Source: Galactobacter sp.
GTDB lineage: Bacteria > Actinomycetota > Actinomycetes > Actinomycetales > Micrococcaceae
DNA: 7,821 nucleotides
Assembly: GCF_022712295.1 (NCBI RefSeq)
Contig: NZ_JALAGT010000099.1
Coordinates: 1 to 7,821, forward strand
Direction: 5' to 3'
Positions within the stretch are counted from its first letter, which is position 1, and every line of letters begins with the position of its first letter. Positions 1 through 4,612 of this stretch are shown here, piece by piece. The translations under genes were made by a program, and so were the position numbers. The notes beneath the pieces were generated by a model. That model was not told the origin of the DNA. It saw only the letters and a program-made list of their open reading frames with translations, and searched no databases.

Positions 1-27
1 CTAGCTTGTGGTGCTCGCCCTCTTTTT

Positions 28-57
28 CGTGGGGGGGGGTCCTCGCCCCCCCCCGCG
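28..57. repeat. G9/C9 inverted repeat (perfect GC hairpin)
   Basis: Nine consecutive G (31-39) and nine consecutive C (46-54) are separated by the six-base loop TCCTCG. The flanks CGT (28-30) and GCG (55-57) extend the stem to 12 pairs, one of them G-U. No T-tract follows on either strand, so this is not a standard intrinsic terminator. Such a stem could still stop or stabilise the 3' end of a transcript arriving from either side. Long G and C homopolymers are also prone to length slippage and to sequencing error, so the exact lengths should be treated with caution. Confidence 0.6.
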
Positions 58-65
58 CACAATGT

Positions 66-112
66 GTAGGGCCGCAATCATTAAAACCTTGTTTGCGGCC
101 CTACTTTGTTTT
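66..112 (+). terminator. Intrinsic terminator for a plus-strand gene off the left edge
   Basis: A perfect 12-bp inverted repeat (GTAGGGCCGCAA at 66-77, complement at 93-104) encloses a 15-base AT-rich loop and is followed at once by TTTGTTTT (105-112). Stem plus T-tract is the textbook form of a Rho-independent terminator reading on the plus strand. No T-tract follows on the minus strand. It therefore probably ends a gene whose coding region lies left of the window, converging on the minus-strand lipid operon. The ended gene is not visible, so its identity is unknown. Confidence 0.75.
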
Positions 113-142
113 CCGGTGATTCTGGTCCGGTTCCGTTCCCCC

Positions 143-232
143 CGGAAGGCCGGTCGCCTTCGTAGGCCAGAACCCATTCGAAGGCCAGGTCCCCTTAGAG
201 GGATGGGGCCGATTAGAGGGATGGAGTCCGAC
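143..232. repeat. Imperfect 18-bp tandem repeat, five units
   Basis: Five consecutive 18-base units begin at 143, 161, 179, 197 and 215. Units two and three share CGNAGGCCAG at their start. Units four and five share AGAGGGATGG, and with the preceding TT this gives a 12-base exact repeat at 195-206 and 213-224. Four of the five units end in TT. The period is a multiple of three, so any frame through it gives hexapeptide repeats, but I see no credible gene here. It lies 3' of the minus-strand operon. It could be a structured 3' UTR, a protein-binding array, or a relic of a repeat-bearing coding end. Confidence 0.55.
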
Positions 233-260
233 GGCGGGCGGTCACCCGCAGTCGGACCTC
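223..260 (-). terminator. Hairpin downstream of the thiolase-reductase-hydratase operon
   Basis: The arms GTCCGAC (226-232) and GTCGGAC (251-257) pair perfectly. After one mismatch, GCGGG (234-238) pairs with CCCGC (245-249) around a six-base loop. On the minus strand the stem begins 18 bases after the stop codon of the MaoC gene. Reading on, the sequence is C/T-rich but has no real T-tract, so it is at best the weak-tract terminator type common in high-GC Gram-positives. It overlaps the last unit of the 18-bp repeat array. A shorter stem (CCGGG at 271-275 with CCCGG at 284-288) spans the stop codon itself. Confidence 0.4.
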
Positions 261-275
261 ACGCATTGCACCGGG

Positions 276-1133
276 TCAGAGAGCCCGGACCGAGCCGCTG
301 AAGTGTTCCCGTCCCCTGCGCGCATCCCAACCTGAGAACGCTCCGTCGGACTCCCGAGCAAAACTCACCGTGCCCGGAAGCGATACCGGTGCCCCGAAGG
401 TGATCTCCCATTCATGGACCTGGTCGGCCCGAACTGCACCCTGTAAGGCGCGTGCCGCGAGGTAGGTGCCGTGCGCTATGGCCCGTTTGCGGCCGAGCGC
501 CTTGGCGGGCAGGGCTCCGAGATGGATCGGGTTCCAGTCCCCCAACACCTCGGCCCAGGCGCGACCGATGCTGGCGGGAAGTTTCCAGGCTCCGGTGGGC
601 ACCGGAGTCTGGAATGTGGCTCTTTCCGGACGTTTTGGAGCCTCACTTCCCTGCAGCCTCACACCCTTGGCCAAGTACACGCTGCGGGAGACGTGGACCT
701 CGTCCGCGCCGGAGAAGAGCCTGGTGACGATGGTGACCGTGGTCCCGGCGTGATGGGCGGCCAGGTCCTGGGCGGTGGCCCTCACGGTGAGGCTCTCCCC
801 CACACGCACCGGTCGCAGCAACGAGGCGTGGTTGGACAGATGCACGGCCCCCATGAGTGGCAACGGGAATTCCGGGCGGGACATCAGGGCCAGCGCCACT
901 GGGAATCCGAGCCCGTGCAGGGCAACGGAATCGACGTGATCTGTGGTGGCCCCACCGACGAGCCGGTGGTAAGCCGTCAGGGTCGCGGCGGAGACGGAGG
1001 CGCCGTCCAACACCACCTCCAGATCCGGCAGCGAATCCGCGGAAACGGACTTCACCGTCTTCAGTGACCCACCGGCAGCCTTGGCGTAGAGCTTGGGCAG
1101 CGAGGGCGAGGAATCCAACGTGAGAACGGTCAT
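276..1133 (-). CDS. MaoC-family (R)-specific enoyl-CoA hydratase (hydratase 2, HtdX-like)
   Basis: This 285-residue protein is a probable cytoplasmic hydratase converting trans-2-enoyl-CoA to (R)-3-hydroxyacyl-CoA. The C-terminal hotdog domain carries the hydratase-2 signature G-D-W-N-P-I-H at residues 198-204. The expected catalytic pair is D199 and H204, followed by AHGTYLA near residues 220-226. The N-terminal half (about 45-155) looks like a second hotdog fold without that motif, giving the double-hotdog architecture of mycobacterial HtdX and the hydratase part of eukaryotic MFE-2. The ATG start at 1133 follows GGAG by eight bases and lies three bases after the reductase stop, so translation is probably coupled. 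It is the last gene of the operon. The family assignment is firm. Chain-length preference, and whether it works in degradation or in supplying 3-hydroxyacyl units, cannot be read from the sequence. Confidence 0.9.
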   Translation of the reverse strand: MTVLTLDSSPSLPKLYAKAAGGSLKTVKSVSADSLPDLEVVLDGASVSAATLTAYHRLVGGATTDHVDSVALHGLGFPVALALMSRPEFPLPLMGAVHLSNHASLLRPVRVGESLTVRATAQDLAAHHAGTTVTIVTRLFSGADEVHVSRSVYLAKGVRLQGSEAPKRPERATFQTPVPTGAWKLPASIGRAWAEVLGDWNPIHLGALPAKALGRKRAIAHGTYLAARALQGAVRADQVHEWEITFGAPVSLPGTVSFARESDGAFSGWDARRGREHFSGSVRAL

Positions 1134-1136
1134 GGT

Positions 1137-2474
1137 TCAGGCTCCGATCAGACTCTGGCCGCACACACGCAGCACGGTACCGTTGATACCGGCCGCCGCA
1201 TCCGAGGACAGGAAGGCCACGCCCTCCGCGACATCGCGAGGTAGGCCGCCCTGCTGCAGGCTGGGTAGCACCAGGCGCCCTGCCCACTTGGGCCCGAAGG
1301 GCATCTTGGCCGTCATGTCGGTCTCGATGAAACCCGGCGCAACGGCGTTCACGCCGCCGTTGCCTTGAGCGAAGACGTCGGCTTCCGCCTGCACCAGCCC
1401 GATCACCCCGGCCTTGGATGCCCCGTAGTTGGTCTGCCCACGATTGCCCGCGATGCCTGACGTCGATGCGAGGGAAACGATGCGCAGACCGGTCAGTCCG
1501 GCCGCCTCGAAGGTTCGGTTCATGGCCAATTGCGACTCCAGGTTCACGGCCATGACCGAGTCCCAGCGGGCCTTGCCCATGTTCACCAGCAGCTTGTCCC
1601 GGGTGATGCCGGCGTTGTGCACCACGATGTCCAGTCCGCCATGACGGGAGCGCGCGTGGTCCAGGATGACCTGGCCCGCATCCGGCCGGGTGACGTCGAG
1701 CTGCAGCGCGGTGCCACCGACCCGGTTGGTCACGGCGCTCAGGGCCTCGCCCGCCTGCGGGACGTCCACGGCCACCACGGTGGCGCCGTCGCGGGAGAGG
1801 ACTGTCGCGATCTCGGCGCCGATGCCGCGGGCCGCACCTGTCACGACTGCGACCTTCCCTGCCAGCGGCCGCTCGGGGTCGGCGGGCAGCTCGCCGCGCG
1901 AGGAATCAACGGTCAGGAACTGACCGTCCACGTAAGCACTGCGTCCGGAGAACAGGAAACGGAGGGCACCCAGCGTCGACGGCGCGGTGACGGACACGCC
2001 GTCGGCCACCACGATGCCGTTGGCTGTGGCGCCGCCGCGCATCTCGTGCGCCAGCGAGCGGACCAGGCCGGTGACGGCCTGGCGTGCCGCTCGGGTCCCC
2101 TGCCCGACGGCGTTACTCGCCGCCCGCGAGACCACCACCACCCGCGCCCCGGCCCCGAGCCGTCGTACGGCGGCGGCGAGTTCCTGCGCGGGTGCCGAGA
2201 GATCGGAGGGGGCAGCCACGTCGTCGAGCATGACGAGGATGCCGCCCAATCGGGTGTTCCCGGCGTCATGAGTACGGACGTCGAGGCCCCAGGTCAGGAG
2301 TTCCTCGGCGATCTCACGTGCGCCGTTCGAGGTGCCGATCAGCTGCACGGGCCCCGGCAGGAGAGGATCTCCTGCGCGGAAGCGGCGGAGCTTGGCCGGG
2401 CGGGGAAGCCCGAGCGACTTGGCGAGTGCTGCGCCGAGGCCGCGGGAGACGAACTTCTGGTATGCGTTGCTCAT
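1137..2474 (-). CDS. fabG: High-molecular-weight FabG (FabG4-like) 3-ketoacyl-CoA/ACP reductase
   Basis: A 445-residue short-chain dehydrogenase/reductase, nearly twice the usual length of FabG (about 245). The C-terminal domain (about 205-445) is a complete classical SDR: TGAARGIG at 212-219, HNAG at 286-289, N311, and the catalytic triad S337, Y350, K354. D237 at the end of the second strand favours NAD(H) over NADP(H). The N-terminal domain (about 40-195) looks like a degenerate SDR without the catalytic Tyr and Lys. The layout matches mycobacterial FabG4 (Rv0242c). The likely role here is interconversion of (R)-3-hydroxyacyl-CoA and 3-ketoacyl-CoA between hydratase and thiolase. The ATG at 2474 was chosen because GAGGGGACC precedes it; the open frame runs further up to 2705 but would then overlap the thiolase gene with unrelated sequence. 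It follows the thiolase by 19 bp. Confidence 0.9.
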   Translation of the reverse strand: MSNAYQKFVSRGLGAALAKSLGLPRPAKLRRFRAGDPLLPGPVQLIGTSNGAREIAEELLTWGLDVRTHDAGNTRLGGILVMLDDVAAPSDLSAPAQELAAAVRRLGAGARVVVVSRAASNAVGQGTRAARQAVTGLVRSLAHEMRGGATANGIVVADGVSVTAPSTLGALRFLFSGRSAYVDGQFLTVDSSRGELPADPERPLAGKVAVVTGAARGIGAEIATVLSRDGATVVAVDVPQAGEALSAVTNRVGGTALQLDVTRPDAGQVILDHARSRHGGLDIVVHNAGITRDKLLVNMGKARWDSVMAVNLESQLAMNRTFEAAGLTGLRIVSLASTSGIAGNRGQTNYGASKAGVIGLVQAEADVFAQGNGGVNAVAPGFIETDMTAKMPFGPKWAGRLVLPSLQQGGLPRDVAEGVAFLSSDAAAGINGTVLRVCGQSLIGA

Positions 2475-2493
2475 TGTGACTGGTCCCCTCGTC

Positions 2494-3774
2494 TCAGGCT
2501 GCCTTGAGGAGGGCGACGACACCCTGGCCACCGGCGGCACACACGGATACCAGGCCGTACCCGGAACCACGCTGATGCAGCATCTTCGCGAGGGTGGCGA
2601 CGATGCGTCCGCCCGTGGCCGCGAAGGGATGGCCCGCAGCGAGCGAAGACCCTGCGACGTTGAGCTTGGCACGGTCCACGCTGCCCAGAGGCGCGTCCAG
2701 GCCAAGGCGATCGCGACAGAAGTCGGCGTCCTCCCAGGCCTTGAGAGTGGAGAGCACGGTGCCTGCGAAGGCCTCGTGGATCTCGACGAAATCGAGGTCG
2801 GCCAAGGCGAGTCCGTTGCGGGCCAGAAGCCGGGGCACCGCGTAGGCGGGCGCCATCAGCAGGCCCTCCTCGCCGGAGACGAAGTCCACGGCGGCCAACT
2901 CGTGATCCACGAACTCGGCCTGCGGGGTGAGGCCGTTGGTCTGCGCGAACTCGTCGGTACCGAGCAGCACCACGGAAGCGCCGTCCGTCAACGGGGTCGA
3001 GTTGCCTGCGGTCATGGTGGCCTCCCCCGGGAGGCCGCGGCCGAAGGCGGGCTTGAGCTTGCCGAGCTTCTCCAGAGTGGAGTCCGCCCGGAGGTTGTTG
3101 TCACGGCTCAGGCCACGGAACCCCGTCACGAGGTCGTCGAAGAAGTGCTCGTCATAGGCTGCGGCGAGGTTGAGGTGGCTGGCCAGGGCGAGTTCGTCCT
3201 GTTCCTTCCGCGTCACGCCCCACTTGAGAGTGGTGATGGCCTGGTGTTCACCCATGGACAGGCCGGTACGGGGTTCGTCGGTGCCCGGTGCCACGGGGGC
3301 CAGGTCGCGCGGGCGCAGCTTGGTGATCGCCTTGAGCTTGTCTTTGGCGGTCCGCGCCCTGGAGAGTTCCAGCAGCGTCGCGCGGGCGCCGTCGGAGACG
3401 GTGATGGGGGCATCGGAGATGGAATCCACGCCGCCACCGATGGCGGAGTCGAAACGGCCGGCGCGGATGGAGTCGGCCAGGGAGCCGATGGCCTCCATGC
3501 CTGTTGCGCAGGCCATCTGGACGTCGTAGGCAGGGGTGGCCGAGTCGAGGGTGGAGCCGAGGACCACTTCACGGGTCAGGTTGAAATCGCGGGAGTGCTT
3601 CAGCACCGCGCCGGCCGCGACGGAGCCCACACGCTGTCCCTGCAGGCCGGTGCGGGCCACGAGTCCGTCAAGGGCTGCGGAGAGCATGTCCTGGTTGGAA
3701 GCGCCGACATAGGCACCGTGGGCACGGGCGAAGGGGATGCGATTTCCTGCGAGAACGTAGGCGGGTGAGGCCAT
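2494..3774 (-). CDS. Thiolase, acetyl-CoA C-acyltransferase (FadI/FadA2-like)
   Basis: A 426-residue thiolase, slightly longer than the common 390-400 residues. The acyl-accepting nucleophile is C89 in the context MACATGMEA. The C-terminal half carries EIHEAF (H333), AAGHPFAATGGR (H382) and CAAGGQG (C412), the usual three catalytic blocks. HEAF in place of NEAF is the version found in FadI and in the trifunctional-protein beta subunit, which fits a degradative 3-ketoacyl-CoA thiolase rather than a small acetoacetyl-CoA thiolase. It cleaves 3-ketoacyl-CoA with CoA to acetyl-CoA and an acyl-CoA two carbons shorter. It is the first gene of the operon. AGGAG (3784-3788 read on the minus strand) lies nine bases before the ATG at 3774. 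The promoter lies in the region shared with the divergent TetR gene. The syntenic mycobacterial counterpart is fadA2. Substrate length is not predictable. Confidence 0.92.
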   Translation of the reverse strand: MASPAYVLAGNRIPFARAHGAYVGASNQDMLSAALDGLVARTGLQGQRVGSVAAGAVLKHSRDFNLTREVVLGSTLDSATPAYDVQMACATGMEAIGSLADSIRAGRFDSAIGGGVDSISDAPITVSDGARATLLELSRARTAKDKLKAITKLRPRDLAPVAPGTDEPRTGLSMGEHQAITTLKWGVTRKEQDELALASHLNLAAAYDEHFFDDLVTGFRGLSRDNNLRADSTLEKLGKLKPAFGRGLPGEATMTAGNSTPLTDGASVVLLGTDEFAQTNGLTPQAEFVDHELAAVDFVSGEEGLLMAPAYAVPRLLARNGLALADLDFVEIHEAFAGTVLSTLKAWEDADFCRDRLGLDAPLGSVDRAKLNVAGSSLAAGHPFAATGGRIVATLAKMLHQRGSGYGLVSVCAAGGQGVVALLKAA

Positions 3775-3823
3775 GAGTGTGTGCTCCTGTGATTGGGGCG
3801 TAAAGGACCTTGGGCGGTCGCCA

Positions 3824-3842
3824 GGGTTTGTATCCGAAACCC
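3824..3842. promoter_or_regulatory. Inverted repeat GGGTTT-N7-AAACCC in the divergent control region
   Basis: GGGTTT (3824-3829) and AAACCC (3837-3842) are perfect complements with a seven-base spacer, 19 bp in all. It abuts the palindrome at 3843-3859. The size suits a dimeric regulator, possibly the adjacent TetR protein or a second factor. It lies between the start codons of the divergent thiolase and TetR genes. No functional evidence is available beyond symmetry and position. Confidence 0.4.
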
Positions 3843-3859
3843 AGAGTACCTGGTACGCT
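3843..3859. promoter_or_regulatory. Candidate TetR operator palindrome
   Basis: AGAGTACCTGGTACGCT is symmetric about T3851, with seven of eight flanking pairs complementary. The core GTACC-T-GGTAC (3846-3856) is perfect. The 3' end on each strand reads as a TANNNT -10-like hexamer: TACGCT on plus and TACTCT on minus. A dimer bound here would block both divergent promoters. The site lies eight bases before the TetR start codon, a usual place for autoregulation. That the neighbouring TetR protein binds it is inferred from position and symmetry. Confidence 0.5.
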
Positions 3860-3867
3860 CGGTATCG
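3854..3867 (+). promoter_or_regulatory. -10-like element of a probable leaderless tetR transcript
   Basis: TACGCT (3854-3859) fits the actinobacterial -10 pattern TANNNT and ends seven bases before the GTG at 3867. No Shine-Dalgarno precedes that GTG. Transcription would then begin at or next to the start codon, giving a leaderless mRNA, which is common in Actinobacteria. No good -35 hexamer is seen at 16-18 bp, so the call is weak. Confidence 0.35.
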
Positions 3868-4532
3868 TGAAACAGCTCACCGATCTTGAAGGCACCGAGT
3901 CCCTGACGGGTGAAGACGAAACCTTGGATGGCAGGGAGACGCGCTGGGTGGATCATCGTAGTCGGAAACGGCAGGACCTCGTCAGGTCCGCACGCAAGTC
4001 CATTCACCTCAACGGCCCGGGCGTCCCGATGGACGTCATCGCCTCGGACGCCGGCACATCCAAGTCCGTGGTCTATCGCTACTTCGGCGGCAAGGACGGG
4101 CTTCGATCCGCCATCGGTGCCGATGTGGTTGACGGTCTCCGTGACGCCGTGGTGGCCGCAGCGGCAGCCACGTCGGATCCCGAAACCTCCCTGCGGGCCA
4201 TGGTTCGCACCTATCTTGAACAGGCCGCATCCTCCCCCAATACCTACGCATTCGTCTTGGGTGGAGAGACCGCACCTGCTGCCGACGCTCCGTCCGACAC
4301 GGTGCTGGCCTTCACCCGTGACCTGGCACAGCTCATGGGTGAACGGCTCGATGAGCTGGCCCCGCTCGAATCCTCACCTGGCCTGGCCGGGATCCGTGCC
4401 TATGCCGCTATCGGGTTGATTCGTTCGGCCGGTGAGTCCTGGTTGGCCGGGCCTGCACCACGCGGCACCCCAGAAGCCCTGGCCGCCACCATCACAGGGT
4501 GGCTGCTCGCCGGGCTTACCACCACCTCCTGA
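3867..4532 (+). CDS. TetR/AcrR-family transcriptional regulator of the lipid cluster
   Basis: A 221-residue regulator with an N-terminal TetR DNA-binding domain. The region DGRETRWVDHR (21-31) and the helix-turn-helix around residues 54-80 (MDVIASDAGTSKSVVYRYF, then GGKDGL) are typical. The rest (about 85-221) is a helical ligand/dimer domain with no recognisable ligand motif. The GTG at 3867 was chosen because the DNA-binding domain follows with a short N-terminal lead of about 20 residues. The open frame extends up to a TTG at 3810, but that would read through the likely promoter and operator. It is divergent from the thiolase operon and 74 bp upstream of the acyl-CoA oxidase gene on the same strand. 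It probably represses one or both and is released by an acyl-CoA, by analogy with other fatty-acid TetR regulators; the ligand is not shown by the sequence. Confidence 0.88.
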   Translation: MKQLTDLEGTESLTGEDETLDGRETRWVDHRSRKRQDLVRSARKSIHLNGPGVPMDVIASDAGTSKSVVYRYFGGKDGLRSAIGADVVDGLRDAVVAAAAATSDPETSLRAMVRTYLEQAASSPNTYAFVLGGETAPAADAPSDTVLAFTRDLAQLMGERLDELAPLESSPGLAGIRAYAAIGLIRSAGESWLAGPAPRGTPEALAATITGWLLAGLTTTS

Positions 4533-4598
4533 ATTCCCCTGATTTCTTACCAGTCCGTTGACCTTCTCCGTTCCTCACCGAAGTTGGATCGAAAGTTT

Positions 4599-4612
4599 AA
4601 GGAAGCATGATG
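4599..4612 (+). promoter_or_regulatory. Ribosome binding site with tandem ATG-ATG start
   Basis: AAGGA (4599-4603) lies three bases before the ATG at 4607 and six before the second, adjacent ATG at 4610. Spacing favours the second ATG, which would make the oxidase one residue shorter. Both are in frame. In the 74-bp gap upstream (4533-4606), TTGACC at 4558-4563 resembles a -35 box, but no TANNNT hexamer stands at 16-18 bp from it. I cannot say whether the gene has its own promoter or is read through from the TetR gene. Confidence 0.5.

Noticed and set aside
8..301. A 97-codon plus-strand open frame with hexapeptide-like repeats.
   Set aside because: It starts at GTG with no ribosome site, crosses the G9/C9 hairpin and a strong intrinsic terminator, and overlaps the end of the MaoC gene. 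The repeats are explained by the 18-bp DNA array. I keep the array as a finding but not the gene.
1530..2507. A 325-codon plus-strand open frame opposite the FabG4-like gene.
   Set aside because: It is the antisense shadow of a reductase with an intact catalytic triad; no ribosome site or domain supports it.
2475..2705. A 77-residue N-terminal extension of the FabG4-like protein.
   Set aside because: It overlaps the thiolase coding region and is not protein-like for the family. The ATG at 2474 has a good Shine-Dalgarno and begins a sequence typical of the family.
2332..3768. A 478-codon plus-strand open frame opposite the thiolase gene.
   Set aside because: The minus strand encodes a complete thiolase with all catalytic blocks; the plus frame has only antisense-type Gly/Glu/Val-rich sequence and no motif.
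4558..4590. A sigma-70-like promoter for the oxidase gene (TTGACC, then TTGGAT).
   Set aside because: The spacer would be 20 bp and the -10 lacks the A of TANNNT, so the match is too weak to list as a promoter.
4533..4606. A second copy of the TetR operator upstream of the oxidase gene.
   Set aside because: Only a loose half-site (TTACC near 4547) is seen, with no opposing half. Control of the oxidase gene by the same site is not shown.
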